Shown piece by piece: positions 1 to 7,625 of a stretch of 24,576 bases of DNA (position 1 is its first letter; each line of letters begins with the position of its first letter). The translations under genes were made by a program, and so were the position numbers. The DNA is from SYAN01 sp964406345 (lineage in GTDB: Bacteria > Actinomycetota > Actinomycetes > Nanopelagicales > Nanopelagicaceae). The DNA is taken from assembly GCA_964406345.1 (NCBI GenBank), contig CAYORK010000019.1, forward strand, positions 1 through 24,576, written 5' to 3'. The notes under the pieces were generated by a model. The model ran no database searches. It was not told the DNA's origin and worked only from the letters and a program-made list of their open reading frames with translations.

Positions 1-54
1 GTCGTCGCCGAACTCATAATCCGGTCGTCGTGGGTTCGAGCCCCACCCGCCCCA
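1..54 (+). tRNA. tRNA with anticodon CAT (Met elongator or Ile2), 5' part missing
   Basis: The window opens inside a tRNA. Anticodon CAT lies at 15-17 in the 7-base loop CTCATAA. The T arm is perfect (GTGGG 30-34, loop TTCGAGC 35-41, CCCAC 42-46). The 3' acceptor strand is CCGCCCC (47-53), followed by discriminator A54. The next bases are CCG, so CCA is not encoded, as is common in actinobacteria. The anticodon stem lacks the GGG/CCC pairs of initiator tRNA, so this is elongator Met or the Ile tRNA that needs lysidine at C34. As I align it, the anticodon stem has one A-C mismatch. The 5' acceptor strand and D arm lie outside the window. Confidence 0.8.
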
Positions 55-166
55 CCGCTGGACTCCGGTGAACACGGAGGGATGCTCTTGAAGCTTGCAG
101 ACTTTTCGCCTTTGGGGCTGGCTGAGAAGCTGGAGTGATTGCCCTTGGGTCGTTGGGTTACCGCGA

Positions 167-1033
167 TTACTTCACCGCACCTGCTGTAAGTCCCTTGATG
201 AAGTAGCGCTGGAGACTGAAGAAGACCAGCAATGGAATCGACATTGAGATGAACGAGCCCGCCGCGACATTTTGCCAACCTTCACCGTATTGACCCATCA
301 TTGTGAGCAGGGTGTAGGTCAGCACTGGTCTCTCGTTGCCCACAAAGACGAATGCGATCAAGTAATCGTTCCAAACCCAAAGGAACTGGAAGATCGCGAA
401 GGAGGCAAGAGCTGGAACCGAAATCGGCAAGACCAATCGCCAGAAGATCTTGAAGTTCTCCGCGCCATCGACCTTGGCTGCTTCGATCAATGCGATGGGG
501 ATGGATGCCATGTAATTGCGAAGGATGTAGACCGCAAGAGGCATGGCGAAAGCCGAATGAACGAACCATGCTGCTGCAAATTGACCAGAGAGTTCGATTC
601 CGGTCCTCTCGGTGAACCGTAGGAACATACGAAGAACCGGCACGAGCGCCGCTTGGATAGGAACAACCAGCAGAGCGATGAGAATGGAGAAGATCACTTC
701 CCTGCCCCGAAAGTTGATGAAGGTGAAGCCGTAGGCGGCGTAAGCCGCGAAGAGCAGTGGCAGGATTGTCGCAGGCAGGGTCACTGCGAAGGAAGCGATG
801 AAACTTGCAACCAAGTTCTGTCGCTCTATCACCTCTTGGAATGCAACTAAGGACCAATCCTGTCCAGCGAAGTTAGTGAAAATGGTCCACCATCCACTGC
901 GCTGGGACTCCGTGCTCTCGCGAAGCGACGTGACCAACAAGGCAAATGTTGGGGTGAACCAGAGAGCACTGATGATGACGAGAACGAGCGTGGATCCGAA
1001 CCGACTCTTCCGAAGCAGTTGCATGATTCTCAT
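167..1033 (-). CDS. aglG: Alpha-glucoside ABC transporter permease, AglG type
   Basis: This 288-aa inner-membrane permease forms, with AglF, the channel of a carbohydrate importer of the MalG family. It has an N-terminal helix near residues 13-33 and further hydrophobic segments spread to the C-terminus. The coupling loop reads EAAKVDGAENFKIFWRLVLP, the EAA motif that contacts the ATPase. The C-terminus (GLTAGAVK) is typical of MalG-like subunits. Its start codon shares one base with the aglF stop (TGATG at 1035-1031), so translation is probably coupled; a second ATG three codons in is also possible. It is the last gene of the operon, and no clear terminator follows before the tRNA. Confidence 0.9.
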   Translation of the reverse strand: MRIMQLLRKSRFGSTLVLVIISALWFTPTFALLVTSLRESTESQRSGWWTIFTNFAGQDWSLVAFQEVIERQNLVASFIASFAVTLPATILPLLFAAYAAYGFTFINFRGREVIFSILIALLVVPIQAALVPVLRMFLRFTERTGIELSGQFAAAWFVHSAFAMPLAVYILRNYMASIPIALIEAAKVDGAENFKIFWRLVLPISVPALASFAIFQFLWVWNDYLIAFVFVGNERPVLTYTLLTMMGQYGEGWQNVAAGSFISMSIPLLVFFSLQRYFIKGLTAGAVK

Positions 1034-2022
1034 CAGTGGCCCACACCCATCTTCTTGTACTGGCGAACTTGATAGACCATCACAGGTGCTATCGCCAACA
1101 TCAAGATGACGACGGTGGCCATCGCTCGACCCGTATTGCCATAGATGAAGTACTCCAAGTAGAAGTTCTGGGCCAAGACATTGGTTTTGTAATTGCCACC
1201 GGTCATCGCAAGCACGATGTCAAAGACCTTCATTGAGCCGATGAGTATGGTGATGAAGACAGCAAGGGTCGTGGGCCAGATCTGCGGCAAGATGATGCGG
1301 AAGAAGACTTGCGTCGTGGATGCGCCATCGACTCGGGCCGCTTCCATCGTCTCTTCCGGTACCGCCTTGATGGCCGCCGAGAGCAGGACCATTGCAAAAC
1401 CGGCATTCAGCCAGACGAAGATGAGCATGATGAAGAGGTTGTTCAGTTTGAAGCTCTCAATCTGCATCCAAGCTTGAGGCTCACCTCCGAAGAAGGTCCA
1501 GATCGCATTGAAGACACCCGTCTGCGCCTGTCCTTCCGGGAAGTAGAGATACAGCAGGCGCCAGATCGTCGCAGCGCTGATGAACGAAATTGCCATGGGC
1601 ATGAAGATGATCGACTTGAAGATCCGCTCACGAACAGCTCCGACATTGTTCGCAAAGTGAGCGATGGCAAGTCCGATCGCAACTGTTGCGACTGGCACTA
1701 CCGCGATCCAGAGAAGATTGTTGGCAACCATGCTGGAGAAACCTTCTTCGCTGATCAAGGAGCGATAGTTCTCAAGACCTACGAATGTCGTCTCCCCCAG
1801 GAGATCCTCTTCCATGAAGGAGAGTCGAATCGACTGGATGGTGGGAATGACGAGGAAGAGTGAGACCAGCAGAATGACGGGGCCGATGAAGATCAACGGC
1901 TGTAGAAACTTATTTGCCCGACGAGGCAAGAAGGCAACCATTTTATTCAGCAACCAGTAGATGGTGGCTGTCAGCGCCACACCGACGAGGATCGCTTGGG
2001 TTGCCGTCAGGAGATCCTTCAT
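1033..2022 (-). CDS. aglF: Alpha-glucoside ABC transporter permease, AglF type
   Basis: This 329-aa membrane permease is the MalF-like partner of AglG. An extra N-terminal helix (about residues 7-28) precedes the six-helix core, as in rhizobial AglF. Segments such as FMPMAISFISAATIW, GGEPQAW and KVFDIVLAMTGG match my memory of AglF closely. The EAA loop reads EAARVDGASTTQVFFRIILP. AGGA lies 8 nt before the ATG. A long RNA hairpin stands between this gene and aglE upstream, probably so that the permeases are made in smaller amounts than the binding protein. Substrates of the AglEFG family include sucrose, maltose and trehalose; which one applies here is not visible. Confidence 0.92.
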   Translation of the reverse strand: MKDLLTATQAILVGVALTATIYWLLNKMVAFLPRRANKFLQPLIFIGPVILLVSLFLVIPTIQSIRLSFMEEDLLGETTFVGLENYRSLISEEGFSSMVANNLLWIAVVPVATVAIGLAIAHFANNVGAVRERIFKSIIFMPMAISFISAATIWRLLYLYFPEGQAQTGVFNAIWTFFGGEPQAWMQIESFKLNNLFIMLIFVWLNAGFAMVLLSAAIKAVPEETMEAARVDGASTTQVFFRIILPQIWPTTLAVFITILIGSMKVFDIVLAMTGGNYKTNVLAQNFYLEYFIYGNTGRAMATVVILMLAIAPVMVYQVRQYKKMGVGH

Positions 2023-2069
2023 GGGGTATTCCTACTCGCAGCGATCGGTGGTGTCTAGGTCGTGAAAGT

Positions 2070-2103
2070 CCGATAGCGCAGATGTTGCCATCTGCGCTAT
2101 CGG
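2070..2103 (-). promoter_or_regulatory. Intercistronic RNA hairpin between aglE and aglF
   Basis: A perfect 15-bp inverted repeat (2070-2084 and 2089-2103) encloses a 4-nt loop. In the sense (minus-strand) transcript the loop is GCAA, a GNRA tetraloop; on the other strand it would be UUGC. The stem starts 27 nt after the aglE stop and ends 47 nt before the aglF start. It is followed by ACTTTCACG rather than a long U run, so it looks like a 3'-end stabiliser or partial terminator rather than a full terminator. Comparable hairpins follow the binding-protein gene in other sugar transporter operons, such as malE. Confidence 0.75.
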
Positions 2104-2130
2104 CTACTTAATCGAAGTCAGTCCGAAGGA

Positions 2131-3414
2131 TCAGACTTTCTTCCAGGAGGCGTCGATGGCAGCAAATGCCTGCCTCATCGTCTTCTTTCCAGCGATCCAG
2201 TTGGTCAACTCTGTCCACTCGGTCGCATTCACGATCGCTGGGGAGAGATCAGAACCGTCGAATCCGAATGCCTTAGCAGTCGCCAAAGTCTGAGCGATGT
2301 TCCTAGTGATCGGATTCTTGTAGAGGTTGCTCGGGAAGGTCTTATGTGCTGACAAGTACGAGGGGTACTTGGTGAGCATCGGACCTTGTCCAAGCTTGTC
2401 AGAGAGGATGAAGCTCATGACTTTCTTGGTTGCTGCATTGTCACTGAAGGCAGCAGCGAAATCGCCACCGCCGAGGACGGCATCAGTCGCACCGGCAGGA
2501 GCTGGCAACTTGAAGACGCCTACCCGGCTGAAGTTTCCAGCCGCATACTCCGCCTTCACTGCATCTGGGAAGAAGTCAGTGATGAAGGAGCCTTGACGCA
2601 TCATGAAGCACTTGTTCTTACCTGTATCGAAGAGTGGAGCTGTCGCACCGAAGTTGGTCGCTGCAATCGCCTTGCCACCGCCGTTGACATTGCCCTTCGT
2701 AAGGAGCATCTCAGCTACCTTATTTCCAGCCTTAGTCACCAATGGTGAATTGAACTTGATCTTGCCTTTCCACCAGTCGTTGTACTGAGCAGTGCCGCCA
2801 TAGCGGAGGACATACTCCTCGAGCCAATCTGTAGCTGCCCATCCAGTTGCACCACCCGACTCGATACCGGCGCAGAATGGGAATCCGAGCTTCTTGCTCT
2901 TGATGGTGTTGATGAGGCGTGTGAGTTCAGCATCGGTCTTGGGGACCTTCAAACCTGCAGCCTTGAAATTAGCAGGGTTGTACCAAACGAGAGACTTCAC
3001 GTTTGCAGAAACAGGAAGTCCGTAGATCTTCCCTGCCTTCGCCGCCAACTTGTCCCAACCTGGAACAAGAGTGCCTTGGATCGCAGGAAGATTCACAATC
3101 TTGTCCAATGGCTCGAGAACCGATGAGTACTCAAGCAATCCACCTGGCTGTGGCCACATCGCGATATCTGGCGACTGACCTGCCTTGACCTTGACACGGA
3201 TATCAGTATCGAAGGAATTGAGTTGCGTGTACTTGATAGTGATGTTGTTCGCTGCACCGAAGGCGTCAAGCTCAGCTTGGAAGCCATCTTTCTGTGCACC
3301 ACCGAAGCCACCAAAGATGGTCACGGTATCCGATGCCTTTGCGGCAGGGACGATTGCAATGGAAGCAACGAGTGCCATTGAGGCGATCGCTGCAAGACCC
3401 ATTCTCTTTTTCAT
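2131..3414 (-). CDS. aglE: Extracellular alpha-glucoside-binding protein, AglE type
   Basis: This is a family 1 solute-binding protein (427 aa) that captures the sugar outside the membrane and delivers it to AglFG. The start at 3414 is chosen because AAAGGA lies 5 nt upstream and a signal peptide begins there (MKKRMGLAAIASMALVAS...AAKAS). The open frame continues 40 codons upstream without a signal-like sequence. Cleavage after AKA is likely. There is no cysteine at the signal-peptide end, so no lipoprotein anchor, which is odd for a Gram-positive binding protein. DIAMWPQPG near residue 85 resembles the conserved segment of AglE relatives. It is the first transporter gene, 133 bp after the GH32 gene. 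Confidence 0.9.
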   Translation of the reverse strand: MKKRMGLAAIASMALVASIAIVPAAKASDTVTIFGGFGGAQKDGFQAELDAFGAANNITIKYTQLNSFDTDIRVKVKAGQSPDIAMWPQPGGLLEYSSVLEPLDKIVNLPAIQGTLVPGWDKLAAKAGKIYGLPVSANVKSLVWYNPANFKAAGLKVPKTDAELTRLINTIKSKKLGFPFCAGIESGGATGWAATDWLEEYVLRYGGTAQYNDWWKGKIKFNSPLVTKAGNKVAEMLLTKGNVNGGGKAIAATNFGATAPLFDTGKNKCFMMRQGSFITDFFPDAVKAEYAAGNFSRVGVFKLPAPAGATDAVLGGGDFAAAFSDNAATKKVMSFILSDKLGQGPMLTKYPSYLSAHKTFPSNLYKNPITRNIAQTLATAKAFGFDGSDLSPAIVNATEWTELTNWIAGKKTMRQAFAAIDASWKKV

Positions 3415-3441
3415 GAAAATCCTTTCCCCAAATCGTGGCCA

Positions 3442-3451
3442 CCCTCGAGGG
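3442..3451. promoter_or_regulatory. Possible LacI-family operator (CCCTCGAGGG)
   Basis: This perfect 10-bp palindrome has the central CG step usual in LacI-family operators. It lies in the gap between the GH32 gene and aglE, 27 bp before the aglE start and just upstream of its Shine-Dalgarno sequence. A LacI-type regulator is encoded in the same operon. I found no second copy before the regulator gene, and the flanks are only weakly symmetric, so this is a guess. Confidence 0.25.
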
Positions 3452-3547
3452 CAACCGCGTAAGCAGAAGTTTGCTCCTCGCCACCGCAACGACCAAGGAG
3501 TAGGAGATAAAGGAAAGGTAACAATCAGGGCCAACTTTTTCAGTCTT

Positions 3548-4771
3548 TTACATGGAAGGGCAGTAAGTCAGGCTGGCATTGGCAGCAACGAGGCGGGGCT
3601 GCCCTTCTGCTGTGACGAGAACTGTAAAGGCGAGTGGTCCGGCGAAGATCTCGACCGACCCCTCATCCGTGACGATCTCTAGGAAGAGCTCGGAATCATC
3701 ATCCATTCGGGCGGAGTGCCTGGTGCTGCGCTCCAAACTCCAGACTTCGCTCCGGTCGACCCAAATCTCGCGGGAGGAGCGATCAACGCGAAGCAGAAGT
3801 CTTCGCTCACCTTCGTAGATGAAATCCAATCCGTACTGCTCGCCTCTTGGTTCCAATCTGACGACCGTGGATTTACCAACGGGCTTGGAATGAAGAAGAC
3901 CGTTGGAGAGTGAGAGCTTTCGAGGAATCGTCATCGAACCTCGCCAGGGTTTTGCAGCAAGGTCGTGCGCATAGTCCCAATTACTCATCCATCCGATTGC
4001 AACTCGCTCCTCAAGTTCGTTGAAGGTTACGGCTGCATAATTGTCAGGACCGTGATCGAGCCAAAGTGTGTTCTCGTGGTGGGGACGAAAAGATGTTCCA
4101 TCAAAGTCACCGACAAAATACTGCGTGCCTGAACCACCTGCGATACCTCCTGGATTCAAGCTGACCAGGAGCACCCAACTTCCATCCAAGAAGAACAAGT
4201 CCGGGCACTCCCACAGTCCATGCGCTCCGGCTGGTCCGAACTCAGAGAGGTGATCCCAATTCTTCAAGTCCTCAGAAGAGAAGAACGCGATCTTCGATTG
4301 CTTCGGTAGAGCAACTGCCATGATCCATCGATTCTCATACCTAAAGACTTTGGGATCTCGAAAATCGCTGAGACCGATATCGAGGACAGGATTTCCTTCG
4401 AACTGCTTCCACGTCTCTCCTTCATCGAGGCTGTATGCGAGATGTTGACTTTGATTTCCCTCTTTGTGAGCGGTGTAAATGGCCACCAGTGGTGGCTCTC
4501 CACCATCACCTAGCCCGGAGGAGTTCTTTTCGTCCACTACTGCGCTTCCAGAGAAGATCATGTACTCCTCCTCTTCTGGGATGGCCACTCCCTTCTCGCG
4601 CCATGTCAGCAGATCTTCACTCACAGCGTGTCCCCACGACATATGTCCCCACACATCGCCGAAGGGGTTGTACTGATAGAAGAGATGAAATCGCCTTTTG
4701 AAGAAGACCAGACCATTGGGATCGTTCATCCAGTTTCGCTCGGGGGCGAAGTGCCAACTCGGCCTCTCCAT
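3548..4771 (-). CDS. GH32 beta-fructosidase / sucrose hydrolase
   Basis: This 407-aa glycoside hydrolase family 32 enzyme cleaves the fructose end of sucrose or short fructans. The five-bladed propeller signatures are present: WMNDPNG with nucleophile D17, FRDP (138-140) with the transition-state aspartate, and WECP with acid/base E188. A short beta domain follows, ending near residue 400. The start at 4771 is chosen because its ATG shares one base with the upstream GH13 stop (TGATG) and begins directly with MERPSWHFAPE; the open frame runs 30 codons further up but only inside the GH13 gene. There is no signal peptide, so the enzyme acts in the cytoplasm on imported sugar. It could act on sucrose, sucrose-6-phosphate or fructo-oligosaccharides. 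Confidence 0.93.
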   Translation of the reverse strand: MERPSWHFAPERNWMNDPNGLVFFKRRFHLFYQYNPFGDVWGHMSWGHAVSEDLLTWREKGVAIPEEEEYMIFSGSAVVDEKNSSGLGDGGEPPLVAIYTAHKEGNQSQHLAYSLDEGETWKQFEGNPVLDIGLSDFRDPKVFRYENRWIMAVALPKQSKIAFFSSEDLKNWDHLSEFGPAGAHGLWECPDLFFLDGSWVLLVSLNPGGIAGGSGTQYFVGDFDGTSFRPHHENTLWLDHGPDNYAAVTFNELEERVAIGWMSNWDYAHDLAAKPWRGSMTIPRKLSLSNGLLHSKPVGKSTVVRLEPRGEQYGLDFIYEGERRLLLRVDRSSREIWVDRSEVWSLERSTRHSARMDDDSELFLEIVTDEGSVEIFAGPLAFTVLVTAEGQPRLVAANASLTYCPSM

Positions 4772-6444
4772 CAGCGCACGTCCTTGCGAGAAAGCCAAAT
4801 TGCTGAATCCCCCGGCAGTAGAAGCAGATTCCCGGTCAACATGACCTCTGGGTGTGAACAAAGCATCACCTCAGAGGCTGCAAAGGGCACTTCCAACCTT
4901 GCCGTTCTCGCCGACGTGTTCACAAAGCAGAGAAAGTCATCGCCACGATGAACGGCAATCACTTTCTCGCCGACTATGGACAGTCGCGTCTCCTTATCGA
5001 CGAGCCCTTTGCGCAACTTGAGTGACTGTTGGTAGAGCGAGAGGTGACTCTTCGGTTTGGAAGAAGGACTTTCGATCTGCGAATCAATGGAGAACTCATC
5101 CCAGCCTGAAGGCATCGGTAGCCAGGATCGCCCACTGGTGAATCCAAAACTCACTCCATCCCGCACCCACGGTATTGGCACCCTGGCACCATCTCGACCC
5201 TTATCTCTGCCGGCCGAGCGAAAGAAGACGGGATCGCGTCGATCTTGATCCGCCAATTCCACATCTTCGAGACCCAACTCCTCTCCCTGAAATACGTAAA
5301 TCGATCCAGGCAAACAATGAGTCAAGAGCGCGAGCGCACGAGATCTCTCTCTGCCGCTACGGCCGCCACCAAGGCGAGTGACAACCCTTGCGGAATCATG
5401 ATTTGAAAGCACCCAACTCGCAGGCGCCGAGACGCTTGCCACTTCACCTAGCGTCTTCTCGATCGCTTTCAACAGAGATTCTGCATCCCAATCTACGATC
5501 ATGTAGTCGAAGTTGAAGATCTGATGTAGCTCATCTCCTCTGACATATCGCATGGCACGCGTGCTCGGATGCACCCAAGCTTCCGCCACCATCATTCGAT
5601 CTCCTGGAAATGAATCCAGGATCGCGCGCCACGATCTATAGATCTCATGCACGCCGTCGCGATCGAAGAACGGGATGTCACTGAGCAGGGCTTCCCTCTC
5701 TTCTTGAGCGATGTCCCGCACATCCATACGAAGAGCTCGAATCAATCCCTCGGGGTCATGATGATCCGTGCTCATCTGATCCTTCACGAGGCCATGAGCC
5801 ACATCTACGCGAAAGCCATCCACTCCCAGGTCCAACCAGAATCGGATCGTCCTCTCAAAGTCATCGCGTACCTCCCCGGAGTTCCAATTCAAATCTGGCT
5901 GACTCGAATCGAAGAGATGGAGGTACCACTGGCCATCAACGCCGCCAGCATCGCTGACCCTGGTCCAAGCAGGTCCTCCGAAGATTGAGCACCAATTGTT
6001 TGGCGGTTCCTCTCCTGTTGCACCTCGACCGTCATAGAAGTGGAAGAGGCTTCGGGCTGCAGATCCAGGTCTCGATCGAAGTGCTTCTTGGAACCATGGG
6101 TGATCCGATGAAAAATGATTCGGGACTAAGTCGACGATGACACGAATACCTTTTCTGTGCGCCGCCTCGATCAATGCCTTGGCGTCATCGATAGTGCCGA
6201 ATTGTGGGTCCACATCTCGTGGATCGGAGATGTCATACCCGCCATCTCGATTGGGCGTCCTGTAGAAAGGGCTGAGCCATATGGCGTCAACGCCGAGCTC
6301 ACTCAAGTAGTCCAGTCCAGCGATGACTCCTTGTAGGTCGCCGATGCCATCACCATTCGAATCCCGGAACGATCGTGGATAGACCTGATAGATGGCAGCA
6401 TCGCGCCACCACTTTCGCGTAGTCATCGATTCGAGATCGCTCAT
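4771..6444 (-). CDS. aglA: GH13 alpha-glucosidase (AglA / oligo-1,6-glucosidase type)
   Basis: This 557-aa cytoplasmic alpha-amylase-family enzyme hydrolyses terminal alpha-glucosidic bonds of imported sucrose, maltose-like or isomaltose-like sugars. The catalytic sites are clear: GFRVDVAHG with nucleophile D214, MVAEAW with acid/base E288, and LSNHD with D350. QPDLNW (near 182-187) and the N-terminal YQVYPRSFRDSNGDGIGD are standard for this subgroup. There is no signal peptide. The start ATG overlaps the regulator stop by 4 bp (ATGA); a second ATG at codon 7 is possible. The gene sits between the regulator and GH32, so the operon has two ways to split sucrose. Confidence 0.93.
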   Translation of the reverse strand: MSDLESMTTRKWWRDAAIYQVYPRSFRDSNGDGIGDLQGVIAGLDYLSELGVDAIWLSPFYRTPNRDGGYDISDPRDVDPQFGTIDDAKALIEAAHRKGIRVIVDLVPNHFSSDHPWFQEALRSRPGSAARSLFHFYDGRGATGEEPPNNWCSIFGGPAWTRVSDAGGVDGQWYLHLFDSSQPDLNWNSGEVRDDFERTIRFWLDLGVDGFRVDVAHGLVKDQMSTDHHDPEGLIRALRMDVRDIAQEEREALLSDIPFFDRDGVHEIYRSWRAILDSFPGDRMMVAEAWVHPSTRAMRYVRGDELHQIFNFDYMIVDWDAESLLKAIEKTLGEVASVSAPASWVLSNHDSARVVTRLGGGRSGRERSRALALLTHCLPGSIYVFQGEELGLEDVELADQDRRDPVFFRSAGRDKGRDGARVPIPWVRDGVSFGFTSGRSWLPMPSGWDEFSIDSQIESPSSKPKSHLSLYQQSLKLRKGLVDKETRLSIVGEKVIAVHRGDDFLCFVNTSARTARLEVPFAASEVMLCSHPEVMLTGNLLLLPGDSAIWLSRKDVR

Positions 6445-7478
6445 CGCTCGGAAACCTCGCTCGAAATGCTCGCTGTCGAGTTACGGACCACTAACTCCGT
6501 AGGAAGAGTGACCGACTCCAAGCGAGGTTGAGGTGAGTGCAAACGTTCGATGATGGCCAAGGCTGCGCTCTCTCCCAATTCCTGGACGGGTTGACGAATC
6601 GTGGTGAGCTCTGAGAACTCTGCCATCTCGTGGTCATCGAATCCGATGATCGAAATGTCCTCGGGAACCCGAAGACCGTTACGGCGTATCGTCTGCAAGG
6701 CTCCGAGAGCCATCTCGTCGGATAGCGCAAAGATCGCGGTGGGGCGATCCCTTAGTTCCAGGAGTTCTTGCATGGCTTGGCTACCTCCCATCATGGAGAA
6801 GTCACCGAAGACCTCTAGGCCCGGACTCCAGGCAAGACCATTCTCTTGCAGGACTTGTAAGAATCCGCTCCGGCGGTCCCGTGGAACTGTGAATCCAAGA
6901 GGATCTGTCGGTCTCCCCGAGATCAAGCCGATCTTCCGGTGACCAAGATCGATCAGATGCTGCGTCGCAATCCGTGCACCGAGTACGTCGTCGATTGCCA
7001 CGCTCGAACAACCCTCATGATGGAAACCTACGAGAGAAATGGGCACATCCAGACTCAAGAGCGAGCGGAACTCTTCTTCTGTCGGTGGCAAGCTGATCAC
7101 GATCAGCGAGTCGACGCGACCTTTGAGATGCTGATGTTGAAAGAGAAGTTCTCGCCCTTTACTCTGCGAGAAGTTGTAGAGCAGAAGATCGATTCCAGCT
7201 TCCCTAAGAGCGCGAGTCACGCCTCCGATGACTTGTGCGAAGTACCATCTCAAGACATAAGGAACGACGACTCCAACAGTGTTCGTACTTCCAGAGAATC
7301 GAGTTTCAGGAGTTGTTCCACCTAAATAATTCGTTCGCCGGACCGCTTCAAAGATCCGGTCCCTGGTCTCTGGATGCACATTACGAAGTCCTCGCAGCGC
7401 TCGCGACACCGTCGCTATCGAGACGCCAGCTTCCAGAGCGACCTCTCGGATTCCCACCTTTGGATTCGCCTCAGACAT
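6441..7478 (-). CDS. aglR: LacI-family transcription regulator of the sugar operon
   Basis: This 345-aa regulator has an N-terminal helix-turn-helix (IREVALEAGVSIATVSRALRG), a hinge region near residue 50, and a periplasmic-binding-protein-like effector domain. It is the first gene of the operon and overlaps aglA by 4 bp, so it probably represses its own synthesis along with the sugar genes and releases DNA when the sugar binds. The start at 7478 has GAGGAG 3 nt upstream. A GTG at 7520 with AGGAG 4 nt upstream would add 14 residues and cannot be excluded. The name rests on context with the agl genes; the sequence itself shows only a LacI-family member. Confidence 0.9.
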   Translation of the reverse strand: MSEANPKVGIREVALEAGVSIATVSRALRGLRNVHPETRDRIFEAVRRTNYLGGTTPETRFSGSTNTVGVVVPYVLRWYFAQVIGGVTRALREAGIDLLLYNFSQSKGRELLFQHQHLKGRVDSLIVISLPPTEEEFRSLLSLDVPISLVGFHHEGCSSVAIDDVLGARIATQHLIDLGHRKIGLISGRPTDPLGFTVPRDRRSGFLQVLQENGLAWSPGLEVFGDFSMMGGSQAMQELLELRDRPTAIFALSDEMALGALQTIRRNGLRVPEDISIIGFDDHEMAEFSELTTIRQPVQELGESAALAIIERLHSPQPRLESVTLPTELVVRNSTASISSEVSER

Positions 7479-7610
7479 ACGCTCCTCGGAAATCGAACTC
7501 GGCCCAGTCATCACGCGCACAATTCTCCTGAAGCCATGGAAGAGACTCCACTACCGACCTCTGAATTGCAATCGAACGCTTTATTGGGGGCTGTCCTGTC
7601 ATCCCGAGGC

Positions 7611-7616
7611 TATGCT
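7611..7616 (+). promoter_or_regulatory. Candidate -10 box (TATGCT) of a leaderless patatin message
   Basis: TATGCT ends 9 nt before the patatin ATG, which puts the transcript start at or within 3 nt of the start codon. No Shine-Dalgarno sequence is present (CTCGTCTCC before the ATG). On the minus strand TAGCCT (7612-7607) overlaps it and could serve the agl operon, with an untranslated leader of 80-120 nt. Confidence 0.4.
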
Positions 7617-7625
7617 CTCGTCTCC

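Noticed and set aside
63..79. CTCCG/CGGAG hairpin after the tRNA as a terminator
   Set aside because: The stem is only 5 bp with a 7-nt loop and no T run follows on either strand.
4772..4861. Longer GH32 start 30 codons upstream
   Set aside because: It would lie inside the GH13 coding region, adds no domain, and the TGATG junction at 4771 gives a normal coupled start.
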